From Mediterraneibacter catenae (GTDB lineage Bacteria; Bacillota; Clostridia; Lachnospirales; Lachnospiraceae): a stretch of 64,000 nt of DNA. Of the stretch, positions 41,501 through 50,644 are shown one piece after another. A model generated the notes under the pieces. The model was given only the letters and a program-made list of their open reading frames with translations, made no database searches and was not told where the DNA came from. The stretch covers positions 124,001-188,000 of the forward strand of contig NZ_VMSO01000003.1 in assembly GCF_008691045.1 (NCBI RefSeq), read 5' to 3'. The translations under genes were made by a program, and so were the position numbers. Every line of letters begins with the position of its first letter. Position 1 is the stretch's first letter.

Positions 41501-42311
41501 CACGAAGAAGAAACGCGAAGTTATCGTCACAAACGACCAGACAGGCGAATCCAAAGCATACCTCATCCCGTACGGATCACGTATCAAGATTCAGGACGGC
41601 GATATGCTTGAGGCCGGTGATGAGCTTACAGAAGGTAGCGTGAATCCGCATGATATCCTGAAGATCAAAGGGCTCCGTGCAGCTCAGGATTACATGCTCC
41701 GCGAGGTACAGCGTGTATACCGTCTCCAGGGTGTTGATATCAATGATAAGCATATCGAGGTCATTGTACGCCAGATGCTCAAGAAAGTCCGTGTGGAGGA
41801 GAAGGGCGATTCCGAATTCCTTCCGGGAACGATGGTAGATGTGCTTGAATTTGAAGATGTGAACAAGCAGCTCGAGGCAGAGGGCAAAGAGCCGGCAGTG
41901 GGAGAGCAGATCATGCTCGGTATCACAAAGGCTTCTCTCGCTACAGATTCCTTCCTGTCTGCAGCATCCTTCCAGGAGACGACGAAGGTACTGACAGAGG
42001 CGGCGATCAAGGGTAAAGTAGACCACCTGATCGGATTGAAGGAGAATGTCATCATCGGTAAGCATATTCCGGCTGGTACGGGTATGAAGAAATACCGTGA
42101 TGTTACTTTGAATACAGATGCCAATATGGAGCAGGAGCTGAATCTGGATGATGAGCTGGAGATCGACCTCGAAAGCGATTTTGAGGGAGATGCAGCAGAT
42201 GAGACAGCAGCAGATACAGTTTCAGACGCTGTGACAGCAGAAGAAAGTGAAGAGACTGTTGAGATGCCGGAAGAGACGGCAGAGGATACTGTTTCAGATA
42301 CAGAAGAATAA
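38571..42311 (+). CDS. rpoC: DNA-directed RNA polymerase subunit beta'
   Basis: The 1246-residue beta' subunit. The zinc site near the start ([20 protein letters not shown]), the catalytic magnesium motif [12 protein letters not shown], and the second zinc site ([13 protein letters not shown]) are all present. The final 60 residues are an acidic, threonine-rich tail outside the conserved core. I chose the ATG at 38571 after TGGGAGGAG, rather than the frame-opening ATG at 38553. A GC-rich hairpin follows. Confidence 0.98.
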   Translation: MPNNNEQQYQPLTFDAIRIGLASPEKIMEWSRGEVTKPETINYRTLKPEKDGLFCERIFGPSKDWECHCGKYKKIRYKGVVCDRCGVEVTKSSVRRERMGHIALAAPVSHIWYFKGIPSRMGLILDISPRTLERVLYFASYIVLDKGETDLQNKQILSEAEYQEQREKWGSGAFRVGMGAEAIKELLEAIDLEKECDELQKALENATGQKRARIVKRLEVVEAFLESGNRPEWMILTAIPVIPPDLRPMVQLDGGRFATSDLNDLYRRIINRNNRLKRLLELGAPDIIVRNEKRMLQEAVDALIDNGRRGRPVTGPGNRALKSLSDMLKGKSGRFRQNLLGKRVDYSGRSVIVVGPELKIYQCGLPKEMAIELFKPFVMKELVANGTAHNIKNAKKMVERLQPEVWDVLEEVIKEHPVMLNRAPTLHRLGIQAFEPILVEGKAIKLHPLVCTAYNADFDGDQMAVHVPLSQEAQAECRFLLLSPNNLLKPSDGGPVAVPSQDMVLGIYYLTQVRPGAKGEGMFFRSVSEAILAYENGYITLHSQIKVRVSKTMSDGTVKTGTIDATLGRLLFNEIIPQDLGFVDREVPGNELKMEIDFHVGKKQLKQILEKVINTHGATQTAEVLDDVKSIGYKYSTRAAMTVSISDMTVPPQKPQMIEEAQNTVDRITKNYKRGLITEEERYKEVVETWKATDDKLTDALLSGLDKYNNIFMMADSGARGSDKQIKQLAGMRGLMADTTGRTIELPIKSNFREGLDVLEYFMSAHGARKGLSDTALRTADSGYLTRRLVDVSQQLIIHDTDCVGPDEEIPGMYVHAFTDGNEEIESLQDRITGRFSCEDIKDKDGNVLVKKNHMITPRRAERVIKKGVDESGEPISKVKIRTILTCRCKDGVCAKCYGANMATGEVVQVGEAVGIVAAQSIGEPGTQLTMRTFHTGGVAGDDITQGLPRVEELFEARKPKGLAIITEFAGKATISDTKKKREVIVTNDQTGESKAYLIPYGSRIKIQDGDMLEAGDELTEGSVNPHDILKIKGLRAAQDYMLREVQRVYRLQGVDINDKHIEVIVRQMLKKVRVEEKGDSEFLPGTMVDVLEFEDVNKQLEAEGKEPAVGEQIMLGITKASLATDSFLSAASFQETTKVLTEAAIKGKVDHLIGLKENVIIGKHIPAGTGMKKYRDVTLNTDANMEQELNLDDELEIDLESDFEGDAADETAADTVSDAVTAEESEETVEMPEETAEDTVSDTEE

Positions 42312-42331
42312 ATCCTGATTCATTTATAAAG

Positions 42332-42367
42332 AGGCGCCTGCCGGATTGATTGTCCGGCGGGCGCCTT
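42332..42367. terminator. Bidirectional terminator between rpoC and the kdpE-like gene
   Basis: AGGCGCCTGCCGGA (42332-42345) pairs with TCCGGCGGGCGCCTT (42353-42367), a very stable stem between two convergent genes. T runs are poor on the plus side; on the minus strand it lies just past the kdpE-like stop. Confidence 0.65.
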
Positions 42368-42385
42368 GCGTATAAGACTTACTAT

Positions 42386-43093
42386 TTATTCTTCTTCATC
42401 TTCAGCCATCCGGTATCCTACTCCGACTTCGGTAAAGATATATTTCGGCTGCGCAGGATCATCCTCGATCTTGCGGCGGATATTCGCCATATTTACGCGC
42501 AGGATTTTATTGTCGTCATCTGCATAAGGTCCCCAGACATTAGAAAGGATAGAAGCATAAGTGATTACTTTCCCGGAGTTCTGGGCCAGATATGCTACGA
42601 TTTTGTATTCAATGGGGGTCAGATGTATCTCCTCGCCGTTCACCTTGAGCAGACGTCTGGCAAAATCAAGAGTCATACCGTCGTGCCTGTAAGGCCGGAT
42701 GTAGAATGTACTGTCGGTCCTCAGTCTGTTGCTGTGTCGAAGAGAAGCCCGCATGCGCGCAAGCAGTTCGGAGGTGCCGAAAGGTTTTGTAATATAATCG
42801 TCTGCTCCAAGGTCCAGGGCCAGTACTTTTTCCCGTTCGGCTGTGCGTGCTGAAATGACGATGATCGGGGTGCTGGTCCATGTTCTGACTTCACTGATAA
42901 GATCGTCACCGTTCATGTCCGGAAGACCAAGATCCAGAAGGATGATATCCGGGCACTGGGATCGGATCATCTCAAGTCCCTGAGCTCCTGTATCAGCGCA
43001 GAAAACGCGATAATCGTGCCGCTTGAGTACTTTGCCCATAAAGGCCTGTATGTTTTTTTCATCTTCTATGATAAGGACTGAGCACTTAGGCAT
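42386..43093 (-). CDS. KdpE-like OmpR-family response regulator
   Basis: A 235-residue regulator with a receiver domain (phosphoacceptor Asp54 in IILLDLGLPDMNG) and an OmpR-type winged helix (about 135-230, ending VGYRMAEDEEE). The closest recognisable type is KdpE, which controls potassium uptake genes. It overlaps the kinase gene by 8 bases on the minus strand. No kdpFABC genes lie in the window, so its targets are elsewhere. Confidence 0.88.
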   Translation of the reverse strand: MPKCSVLIIEDEKNIQAFMGKVLKRHDYRVFCADTGAQGLEMIRSQCPDIILLDLGLPDMNGDDLISEVRTWTSTPIIVISARTAEREKVLALDLGADDYITKPFGTSELLARMRASLRHSNRLRTDSTFYIRPYRHDGMTLDFARRLLKVNGEEIHLTPIEYKIVAYLAQNSGKVITYASILSNVWGPYADDDNKILRVNMANIRRKIEDDPAQPKYIFTEVGVGYRMAEDEEE

Positions 43094-44165
43094 TGTTAAG
43101 ATCCTCCTTTTCTTTTGGAAGAGTAAAGGTGAACTCTGCTCCGTTGGAATGATTTGCAGCCGTGATCATACCGTCGTGAGCCCGGATGATTGTCTTACAG
43201 ATGGACAGCCCGATGCCGATCCCTTTATGGCCGTCGGCGGTTTCTGACATTGTCTGCTGCCCTTCAAAGATATAAGGGAGCTGCTTTTCACTGATACCTT
43301 TACCGTAATCCCGTACTGTAAATGAGATATATTTCGGATATTCAGTTATCACCAGATCGATCGGCTCACAGCTTCCGGAGTGAACACGGGCATTTTCCAG
43401 AAGGTTGATCAGTACCTGTTCAATGAGAGTAGGATCCATGGAAAGCATAAGAAAATTATTTGGCATATTTACCCGGACTTTTATATCTGGCAGTCTTTTT
43501 TTTAGACGCAGTATTGCTTCCGAGACAACTTCCTCTACAACTTCAGGAGATTTTTTGACTTTATCTGTATCATTATCCTTGATGCGTGTGACTGTGAGCA
43601 GATTTTCTACCATATTAAGGAGCCACTGGGAGTCCTCCTTGATATTAGCTACAAGTTCTGTGCGTTCCTCTTCGGTAAGCTCCGGAGAGTTTTCCAGATA
43701 GGATGAAGAGGAGCCGATAATGCTCGTTAGAGGAGTCCTCAGATCATGTGATACGGCGCGCAGCAGATTAGCACGCAGTTTTTCGCGGTCTGCCTCGGCG
43801 AGCTCCTTTTCACGTTCGGCAATAGCCTGGCGCTGTTGTTTAAGTGCAGTAGTGGTTGCGCTTGTGATCAGTGAGATCGCCAGCATGCCGATAAAGGTGA
43901 CAGGATATCCGCTCAGGGAGAAATTGATTCTGAAGTACGGATAAGAAAAGAAATAATTTACTGCAATCACACAGAAGAGTGAAGCGATGATTCCGAACAG
44001 GTAGCCTGATGTGTAGAGCGCTGTCAGGATAAGTGCCAGTGTATAGACAATAGTAATATTTGCCACATTTTTATTGCCGAGATAAAAAAAGCCAAAAGAT
44101 ATGGCAGTTGCGGCTGCCAGCATAAGTATGGTAAATGCAGTCTCGGATATAAGTCGTTTTTTCAT
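43086..44165 (-). CDS. KdpD-like sensor histidine kinase lacking the N-terminal sensor
   Basis: A 359-residue kinase that begins straight at the four-helix DUF4118 membrane domain of KdpD (about 10-110), then HisKA with His140 in AVSHDLRTPLTSIIGS and a HATPase domain (NLLENARVHSG, GIGIGLSICKTI). The KdpD and universal-stress domains of full KdpD (about 400 residues) are absent. The ATG lies just before the prs-like gene end. It pairs with the kdpE-like regulator and may sense the membrane or ions directly. Confidence 0.88.
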   Translation of the reverse strand: MKKRLISETAFTILMLAAATAISFGFFYLGNKNVANITIVYTLALILTALYTSGYLFGIIASLFCVIAVNYFFSYPYFRINFSLSGYPVTFIGMLAISLITSATTTALKQQRQAIAEREKELAEADREKLRANLLRAVSHDLRTPLTSIIGSSSSYLENSPELTEEERTELVANIKEDSQWLLNMVENLLTVTRIKDNDTDKVKKSPEVVEEVVSEAILRLKKRLPDIKVRVNMPNNFLMLSMDPTLIEQVLINLLENARVHSGSCEPIDLVITEYPKYISFTVRDYGKGISEKQLPYIFEGQQTMSETADGHKGIGIGLSICKTIIRAHDGMITAANHSNGAEFTFTLPKEKEDLNNA

Positions 44166-44238
44166 AATCGTATGATAATCAGAGCGCGCTTTGTCTCAGC
44201 GCGCCCGGGAAATATAATATATTCAGAAGCTTATTGTT

Positions 44239-45423
44239 TTATACAGGTTCGCCGCTTTTGTATTTGCGGAGTACATTCTGGATTCTCTCATTCGGGCTCA
44301 GGATAGAGCTGATTGAACCGTCATGATTCAGAGTGTCGATGATAAGGGCGATATATTTGCTCATATCACAGTTGATATAATAAGGTTTGGAAAGAAGCTC
44401 CGGAGTCTGATAGATCAGATTAGTTGTCAGTATACCGGTAATGATTCCTTCTTCATATGCCTTGTCGAATTTTTCCATTCCGTTCGTAAACAGACCGAAT
44501 GTAGCTGCTGCAAAGATCCTGTTGGCTTTTCTGCGTTTCAGTTCTGTTGCGACATCAATAATGCTGTCCCCGGATGAAATCATATCATCTATGATGATCA
44601 CGTCTTTTCCTTCTACAGAACTTCCGAGAAATTCGTGAGCGACAATAGGATTACGTCCGTTTACTATTCTTGTATAGTCACGGCGTTTGTAAAACATACC
44701 CATATCAAGCCCCAGTACATTTGCAAGATAGACAGCACGGTTAGTACCGCCTTCATCCGGGCTGATTGCCATCATGTGCTCACTGTCGATCTTCAGATCT
44801 TTTACTGTGCGGAGAAGACCTTTGATGAACTGGTAGGTAGGAGACACTGTTTCAAAACCGCTCAGAGGTATTGCGTTCTGGACTCTGGGATCATGAGCAT
44901 CGAATGTAATGATATTCTCAACGCCCATCCGCACAAGTTCCTGGAGTGCAAGTGCACAGTCCAGAGATTCACGGGAACTTCTCTTGTGCTGGCGGCTTTC
45001 GTAAAGGAACGGCATAATGACATTGATTCGCCTGCCCTTCCCGCCGATTGCTGCTATGATTCTCTTTAAGTTCTGGAAATGATCATCAGGAGACATATGA
45101 TTAGTTTGTCCGGTCAGTGAATAGGTGACACTGTAATTGCATACGTCCACCATCAGATACAGATCTTTGCCGCGGACAGATTCTCCGATGATTCCCTTAG
45201 CCTCACCGGAACCGAAACGCGGAACTTTTGCATTGATCAGATAAGTATCCTTTTCATATCCGGAAAATGCGATGTCATCCTTATATTCGTGCGCGCTTTC
45301 GTGACGCCATTTTACAAGATAATCATCTACCTTTTTACCGAGCTCCTCGCATCCGGTCAGTGAGATAAGTCCGAGACTTCCGACGGGTATGTTTTCTAAA
45401 ATTCGTTCTGTTCGGCGTACCAT
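44239..45423 (-). CDS. Divergent ribose-phosphate pyrophosphokinase-like protein
   Basis: A 394-residue protein of the PRPP synthetase type, longer than the usual 310-320. The phosphoribosyl loop reads DVIIIDDMISSGDSI, and the pyrophosphate region PDEGGTNRA differs from the common PDVGGVVRA. The catalytic loop region reads FLYESRQHKRSSRE. Canonical enzymes make PRPP from ribose 5-phosphate and ATP; the changes leave open an altered activity. It adjoins the helicase-loader gene, with stop and start overlapping at 45423. Confidence 0.8.
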   Translation of the reverse strand: MVRRTERILENIPVGSLGLISLTGCEELGKKVDDYLVKWRHESAHEYKDDIAFSGYEKDTYLINAKVPRFGSGEAKGIIGESVRGKDLYLMVDVCNYSVTYSLTGQTNHMSPDDHFQNLKRIIAAIGGKGRRINVIMPFLYESRQHKRSSRESLDCALALQELVRMGVENIITFDAHDPRVQNAIPLSGFETVSPTYQFIKGLLRTVKDLKIDSEHMMAISPDEGGTNRAVYLANVLGLDMGMFYKRRDYTRIVNGRNPIVAHEFLGSSVEGKDVIIIDDMISSGDSIIDVATELKRRKANRIFAAATFGLFTNGMEKFDKAYEEGIITGILTTNLIYQTPELLSKPYYINCDMSKYIALIIDTLNHDGSISSILSPNERIQNVLRKYKSGEPV

Positions 45424-46421
45424 TAATGTTCCTCCCTGTGTTCTAACTTTTTTCTGATACGTATATCATCACCGATAATCTTCAACAATGCATAATTACT
45501 TGTGATTCTGGAAAAGGACCGCTCCGTATAGAGATTGGCAATTGATTCCAGAGACAGGTTTGTTGAGATGATCGTTGATTTCCTGTGTATGAGTCTTTCG
45601 TTGATACATGTAAAAAACTGTGCTGTGATAAATGCGTTTGTGTATTCGCTGCCCAGATCGTCAATGATCAGAAGATCACAGTTATATATATAGTCTGTCA
45701 TATTTCTGGCGTCTACATCGCTCTTGTCAAACTTTGTCTGGGCAAGCGTGTTAAAAAGCTGCGGTGCTGAAAAATAGACGACAGAAAATTCTTTTTCCAT
45801 GATTTCACGGGCGATACATGTAGAAAGAAAGGTCTTTCCGACACCAACACTGCCATAGAAAAACAGATTCTGAAATTCTTTGCCGAATGTATCAATAAAA
45901 CGGTGGCAGATTCTCAGTGTGTCTTCCATCATAGCACGGGCACTTCTCCCGGTTGTTTTATCATAAAGTGCAGAGGGATAAAAATCAAGTCTGAAATGTT
46001 CGAAAGATGCCTCGGTCGGGAACTCCTTAATATTCGACTGGTCATATAACAGTTGTATGATGGCCTGCTTAAAGCAGTGACATTTCTGATTCCCGATGTA
46101 TCCGGTGTCTTTGCAGTCCGGGCAGTCATAGATCGGTTTAAGATAATCCTCCGGAAATCCTGCGGAGATAAGCAGCTGCTTTTTGCTGCTGCGCAGGATT
46201 TCCAGTTCTTCTTTTAATGATGACAGAGCGCTTTTATCTCCGTTTAAAAGCTTTTTGCCGTATTGGACGGAAAGGATAGAGATTGATTCGTCCAACGACT
46301 TAAATTCGGGAAGCTTTGTGTACACTTCTTCGTAGCGGGCAGTCTGAATATCATGATTCTTCTGGCGGATCTTTTCATATTCACGCATGATCGCATAATA
46401 TTGTGAGTTCTTAAGTGCCAT
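45423..46421 (-). CDS. DnaC/DnaI-like replicative helicase loader (AAA+ ATPase)
   Basis: A 332-residue AAA+ protein. A zinc-type cluster, CPDCKDTGYIGNQKCHC (about 107-123), is followed by the AAA+ core with Walker A FYGSVGVGKTF and Walker B LLIIDDLGSE. This is the DnaC/DnaI/IstB type; the zinc region and the DnaD partner next door point to DnaI-like loading of DnaB helicase rather than a transposon IstB. It lies 12 bases after the DnaD-like gene. Confidence 0.85.
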   Translation of the reverse strand: MALKNSQYYAIMREYEKIRQKNHDIQTARYEEVYTKLPEFKSLDESISILSVQYGKKLLNGDKSALSSLKEELEILRSSKKQLLISAGFPEDYLKPIYDCPDCKDTGYIGNQKCHCFKQAIIQLLYDQSNIKEFPTEASFEHFRLDFYPSALYDKTTGRSARAMMEDTLRICHRFIDTFGKEFQNLFFYGSVGVGKTFLSTCIAREIMEKEFSVVYFSAPQLFNTLAQTKFDKSDVDARNMTDYIYNCDLLIIDDLGSEYTNAFITAQFFTCINERLIHRKSTIISTNLSLESIANLYTERSFSRITSNYALLKIIGDDIRIRKKLEHREEH

Positions 46422-46433
46422 GGATACGCTCCT

Positions 46434-47489
46434 TTAATTGCTGTTCAATAACTGTTCCTCAAGTGAATCCATATCATAATTACGGCGTTCAAAGTTATTG
46501 AGATTTTTAGTCACAGTCCGGGACCTTATGGCAGTTTTCCCGGAACTGCGCTCTTTCTGGTATTCTTCATCCAGGGATGAAACGTCCTTGAGATGACGGA
46601 TATTTCTGCCGTGCCATTTTGTCAGAATCTTGTCCGCATATTCAAAACTGGGCTGATGAGTCGCTGCAATTGTGCGACGGCAGGCTTCTTCTATAATATC
46701 TGGTGCAAAACCATACTCTTCCGCCCATTTTTTTATGTAAGTGAGCTCGGAAGCAGCAGGACCGCGGTTCTTGATTCCGAAAGCATTAAGTACGGTATAG
46801 CAGTTTCTGCTGTAGAGTGCAGACTGTTCTTTTGCCTGAGAAATTGTCTCAATACCTGCTTCTGCCCAGGAAAAAGCTACCTTCTGTATATAGTGCATAC
46901 TTTTATGTCCGTTTTCGACACAGGATTCCAGCAGGTATTCGATCAGATCTGCTGACATGTGCAGTGTATCATAAAAATAGGTAATTGTCTCCATCTCAGT
47001 GTGTGTCAGCGTTTTTCCGAGATACTGTTCTGCTATGAAAAGGAGAGATTTGATCTCTTTTTGCGCGCGGAAAGAATCGATAGGAACGGCTTTGCTTTTT
47101 GCTCTGGGGGCAGCGGGAGCCTTCCGGGCCGGCGCGGCTGTCTCCTGCGGTGTGTCAGCGGCGGGCTCGGCAACAGAAGTCCTGCCCGGTCTTGCAGTTT
47201 TCTGCATTTCCAGTCCTGTGATCCTTCCGTCAGCATCACGCTCAACACAGAGCAGTCCTGCGTTTTCCCAGTAGCGAAAAGCACGCAGAATATCATTTTC
47301 GGTATTATTAAGGCAGTCTGCGATCGTGGAGATCGTAATCGAAGAACACGGATCGTCCAGATGGCGGAGCAGAAAGAGATAGACTTTTACGAATTCTCCG
47401 TTTGCATCGATCATGTAGTTATCTATAAAATCATTCGGCAGTAAAGTCGCGTTCGTCTGGAATCTGTTCTTCAATGTCAATGTCTTCAT
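46434..47489 (-). CDS. DnaD-domain replication protein
   Basis: A 351-residue protein. The N-terminal winged-helix domain (about 15-85, with FRYWENAGLLCVERD) is followed by a proline/alanine-rich linker (about 100-145) and two DnaD_C (DDBH2-like) domains (about 145-320) with LTHTEMETITYFYDTLHMSADLIEYLL and YIKKWAEEYGFAPDIIEEACRR. It should act with the adjacent loader at replication initiation or restart. The upstream gap carries two DnaA boxes. Confidence 0.87.
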   Translation of the reverse strand: MKTLTLKNRFQTNATLLPNDFIDNYMIDANGEFVKVYLFLLRHLDDPCSSITISTIADCLNNTENDILRAFRYWENAGLLCVERDADGRITGLEMQKTARPGRTSVAEPAADTPQETAAPARKAPAAPRAKSKAVPIDSFRAQKEIKSLLFIAEQYLGKTLTHTEMETITYFYDTLHMSADLIEYLLESCVENGHKSMHYIQKVAFSWAEAGIETISQAKEQSALYSRNCYTVLNAFGIKNRGPAASELTYIKKWAEEYGFAPDIIEEACRRTIAATHQPSFEYADKILTKWHGRNIRHLKDVSSLDEEYQKERSSGKTAIRSRTVTKNLNNFERRNYDMDSLEEQLLNSN

Positions 47490-47542
47490 AATACGTTTAT
47501 CCTACTTTCTTTTATGTTACGGCATTTTAAGAGTTTAAAATA

Positions 47543-47569
47543 GAAAGCGGACTGGATGAATCCGCTTTC
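47543..47569 (-). terminator. Hairpin between murC and the DnaD-like gene
   Basis: GAAAGCGGA (47543-47551) pairs with TCCGCTTTC (47561-47569). On the minus strand it is followed by TATTTTAAAC, so it may act as a terminator for upstream transcription or shape the DnaD leader. Confidence 0.45.
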
Positions 47570-47640
47570 CTTGCTTAACTAATAATAGCATTTTATTACC
47601 GGTATAAAAAGAACTTTTTCGTGGGTAAGTCTCCCTTTTT

Positions 47641-47672
47641 TGTAGATAACTATGTGCAGAAAGTGTGGATAA
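47641..47672 (-). promoter_or_regulatory. Two DnaA boxes upstream of the DnaD-loader operon
   Basis: Read on the minus strand, TTATCCACA (47664-47672) is a perfect DnaA box and TTATCTACA (47641-47649) is a near-perfect one in the same orientation, 23 bases apart start to start. They are 150-180 bases upstream of the DnaD-like start. Confidence 0.6.
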
Positions 47673-47744
47673 CTTCTGTAACGCCGGTAAACACGGTGTT
47701 TTTTTCACCGGGTGCGGCTAATTCTTTTATGCAGTAAAATCCTT

Positions 47745-49121
47745 TTAGCTGAGAAGATCTTCTCCTACGTTCACGATGTCCCCTGCGCCCATGGTGATAA
47801 GCAGATCACCGGGTTTGCAGTTCTCTTTTAAAAATGTTTCGATTTCTCCAAAACTCGGGAAATAATGAGTATCTGTGCCGAGCTTTTTTACTTCTTCCGC
47901 CAGATCCGCCGAGGAGACGCCCAGTGTGTCTGTCTCGCGGGCAGCATAAATATCAGCCAGCACGAGATGGTCGGTATGGGAGAGCGCTTCGGCAAATTCG
48001 TGGAAAAATGCTTTGGTACGTGTGTAAGTGTGAGGCTGGAAAACGCACCATACTTTATCGTGTGGATAATGTTTTGCAGCTTTGAGTGTTGCCGCGATCT
48101 CAGTCGGATGGTGTGCATAGTCGTCAACAACCGTGACCCCGTTGAACTCCCCTTTATATTCGAAGCGGCGGTCTGTTCCGGAGAAGGAAAGCAGCCCCCT
48201 TTTTGTCACATCCATCGGAATATCCAGCAGGTCTGCCACAGCGATAGCGGACAGCGCGTTGGATACATTGTGATCTCCGGTTACAGACAGTACGATATGA
48301 TCTGTGTGTTCGCCATGCTTTATCAGGTCGAATGAAACATGGCCTTTTTCATCATAAGTGATATTGTCGGCACTGTAATCAAAGCCGGCCAAAGAGCCGT
48401 AAGTTACAACATTGCAGTTAAGCCCGCTGAAGATCTCCTCATAATCTTTAATATCCCCGTTGATGACAAGCGTACCGTCTTCAGGAAGCAGCCCGGCGAA
48501 CTGATGGAAAGAGTGACGGATATCCTCCAGATCTTTAAAGAAGTCAAGATGATCTTCTTCAATATTTAAGATCACACTGATCTTAGGGAAAAAATGAAGG
48601 AAACTGTTTGTGTATTCACATGCTTCAGTGATAAAAGTCTCCGAGTTTCCGACCCGGATATTGCCGCCGATCGCTTTCAGGATGCCGCCTACGGAAATAG
48701 TGGGATCCATATTGCCTTCAAGGAGGATATGGGAAATCATTGAAGTTGTCGTTGTCTTGCCGTGAGTACCGGATACTGCGATCGGCGTGTCATAGTTTTT
48801 CATGAGCTGTCCCAGCAGTTCCGCGCGTGTCAGCATAGGAATCTTCTGTGCTACAGCCTCAATGAGTTCGGGATTGCTCCGGCTGATTGCTGCTGTGTAA
48901 ACGACACAGTCTATATCAGGAGTGATATTCTCTGCTTTCTGTCCGTAAGCGATGCGTGCGCCTTCGGATTCCAGCTTTTTGGTGAGCGGAGATTCCTTTG
49001 AATCTGAGCCGGATACTGTAAATCCTTCTTCCAGGAGAATTTCGGCCAGTCCGCTCATACTGATTCCGCCGATCCCGATAAAATGAATATGAATAGGTTT
49101 TTCAAAATCAATCTTATACAT
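47745..49121 (-). CDS. murC: UDP-N-acetylmuramate--L-alanine ligase
   Basis: A 458-residue cytoplasmic Mur ligase that adds L-alanine to UDP-MurNAc with ATP. The N-terminal Rossmann signature IHFIGIGGISMSGLAEILL, ATP loop SGTHGKTTTTSM (near 110), and the metal/ATP segment around EEDHLDFF are present. I chose the ATG at 49121, after AGAAGAGGAATA, over a frame opening 36 bases upstream. It is the first gene of the minus-strand stretch and is divergent from glgC. Confidence 0.96.
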   Translation of the reverse strand: MYKIDFEKPIHIHFIGIGGISMSGLAEILLEEGFTVSGSDSKESPLTKKLESEGARIAYGQKAENITPDIDCVVYTAAISRSNPELIEAVAQKIPMLTRAELLGQLMKNYDTPIAVSGTHGKTTTTSMISHILLEGNMDPTISVGGILKAIGGNIRVGNSETFITEACEYTNSFLHFFPKISVILNIEEDHLDFFKDLEDIRHSFHQFAGLLPEDGTLVINGDIKDYEEIFSGLNCNVVTYGSLAGFDYSADNITYDEKGHVSFDLIKHGEHTDHIVLSVTGDHNVSNALSAIAVADLLDIPMDVTKRGLLSFSGTDRRFEYKGEFNGVTVVDDYAHHPTEIAATLKAAKHYPHDKVWCVFQPHTYTRTKAFFHEFAEALSHTDHLVLADIYAARETDTLGVSSADLAEEVKKLGTDTHYFPSFGEIETFLKENCKPGDLLITMGAGDIVNVGEDLLS

Positions 49122-49216
49122 AGGTATTCCTCTTCTCTTTTTTATTCCCGCAGGCAACGAGCCTGGCGGGCATGCGTATTTGACGTTAATAGTTATAAAA
49201 TACCTCAGCCTACTAT

Positions 49217-49222
49217 ATTATA
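49217..49222 (-). promoter_or_regulatory. Possible -10 element for murC
   Basis: On the minus strand TATAAT lies about 95 bases before the murC start. A matching -35 is weak (CTTTAA at 17 bases), so this is tentative. Confidence 0.4.
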
Positions 49223-49310
49223 CTATATACAGCTGAAATTTAAAGTGGTTCTTTTTTGGGCAAAATCAATAAAAAGTTAAAAAAAAACAAGAAAAAATTG
49301 TAAATAATTA

Positions 49311-49338
49311 TTTTCTAAAGACAAATATATGGTATAAT
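49311..49338 (+). promoter_or_regulatory. Promoter of glgC-glgD with extended -10
   Basis: TGGTATAAT (-10 at 49333-49338 with the extended TGn) is preceded at 16 bases by TTTTCT, a poor -35. It lies in an AT-rich stretch 31 bases before the glgC ATG. Confidence 0.7.
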
Positions 49339-49369
49339 AGACGCATATAACTAGAAATGAGGTGACGCA

Positions 49370-50644
49370 ATGTTTAAAAAGGAAATGATTGCCATGCTGT
49401 TGGCGGGCGGACAGGGCAGTCGACTCGGGGTTCTTACGGCAAAAGTCGCAAAACCTGCAGTGGCTTTTGGCGGCAAATACAGAATCATTGATTTTCCGCT
49501 GAGCAACTGTATTAACTCGGGAATCGATACAGTGGGTGTACTGACACAGTATCAGCCCCTGCGATTGAACACACATATCGGCATTGGTATCCCCTGGGAT
49601 CTGGACCGGAATGTGGGAGGTGTATCGATCTTGCCGCCCTATGAGAAGAGCTCCAACAGTGAGTGGTATACAGGAACGGCAAATGCGATTTATCAGAATC
49701 TGAATTATATGGAAACATATAACCCGGATTATGTACTGATCCTGTCGGGTGATCATATCTATAAGATGGATTATGAAGTTATGCTGGATTTCCATAAGGC
49801 TAATAAGGCAGATGTTACGATTGCGGCAATGCCGGTTCCGATAGAGGAGGCAAGCCGTTTTGGTATCGTTGTCACGGACAATGACAGCCGGATCACGGAA
49901 TTTGAGGAGAAACCGGAGAAGCCGAGCAGTAATCTTGCTTCTATGGGAATCTATATTTTCAGCTGGCCAGTACTTAAGGAAGCACTTATTAAACTGAAAG
50001 ACCAGCCGAATTGTGATTTTGGAAAACATATCATCCCCTACTGCCACGAGAAGGGGGACAGGCTGTTTGCCTATGAATACAATGGTTACTGGAAAGACGT
50101 AGGAACACTGAGTTCATACTGGGAAGCTAATATGGAACTGATCGATATTATTCCGGAATTTAACCTGTACGAAGAATTTTGGAAGATCTACACAAACAGC
50201 GCGAATATCCCACCTCAGTATGTCGCGGAGCAGGGGGTAGTGGACCGCTGTATTATAAGTAACGGTTCAGAGATCTATGGTGAAGTACACAGCTCGGTTC
50301 TGGGGGGAAGCGTATCGGTCGGCAAAGGAAGCGTGGTACGTGACTCCATCATTATGCAGGGAGTGACGATCGGAGAGAACTGCGTGATAGAAAAAGCGAT
50401 TATTGCAGAAGATACAGTGATCGGCGATAATGCGGTAATAGGTATCGGAAGCGATGTCCCGAATAAGTCAAAGCCGAATATCTACAGCGGCGGTCTTGCA
50501 ACGATCGGAGAGAACTCCGTGATACCTGCCGGAGTACAGATCGGCAAGAATACCGCGGTCAGTGGTATAACTGTTGCAGAGGATTATCCGGGCGGTGTGC
50601 TTGAAAGCGGAGAGACATTGATAAAGGCAGGTGACAGAGTATGA
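49370..50644 (+). CDS. glgC: Glucose-1-phosphate adenylyltransferase GlgC
   Basis: A 424-residue nucleotidyltransferase that makes ADP-glucose for glycogen. The N-terminal catalytic domain begins [18 protein letters not shown] and contains the [12 protein letters not shown] segment. The C-terminal left-handed beta helix (about 290-400) has hexapeptide repeats such as [31 protein letters not shown] precedes the ATG. It overlaps glgD by 4 bases. Confidence 0.97.
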   Translation: MFKKEMIAMLLAGGQGSRLGVLTAKVAKPAVAFGGKYRIIDFPLSNCINSGIDTVGVLTQYQPLRLNTHIGIGIPWDLDRNVGGVSILPPYEKSSNSEWYTGTANAIYQNLNYMETYNPDYVLILSGDHIYKMDYEVMLDFHKANKADVTIAAMPVPIEEASRFGIVVTDNDSRITEFEEKPEKPSSNLASMGIYIFSWPVLKEALIKLKDQPNCDFGKHIIPYCHEKGDRLFAYEYNGYWKDVGTLSSYWEANMELIDIIPEFNLYEEFWKIYTNSANIPPQYVAEQGVVDRCIISNGSEIYGEVHSSVLGGSVSVGKGSVVRDSIIMQGVTIGENCVIEKAIIAEDTVIGDNAVIGIGSDVPNKSKPNIYSGGLATIGENSVIPAGVQIGKNTAVSGITVAEDYPGGVLESGETLIKAGDRV

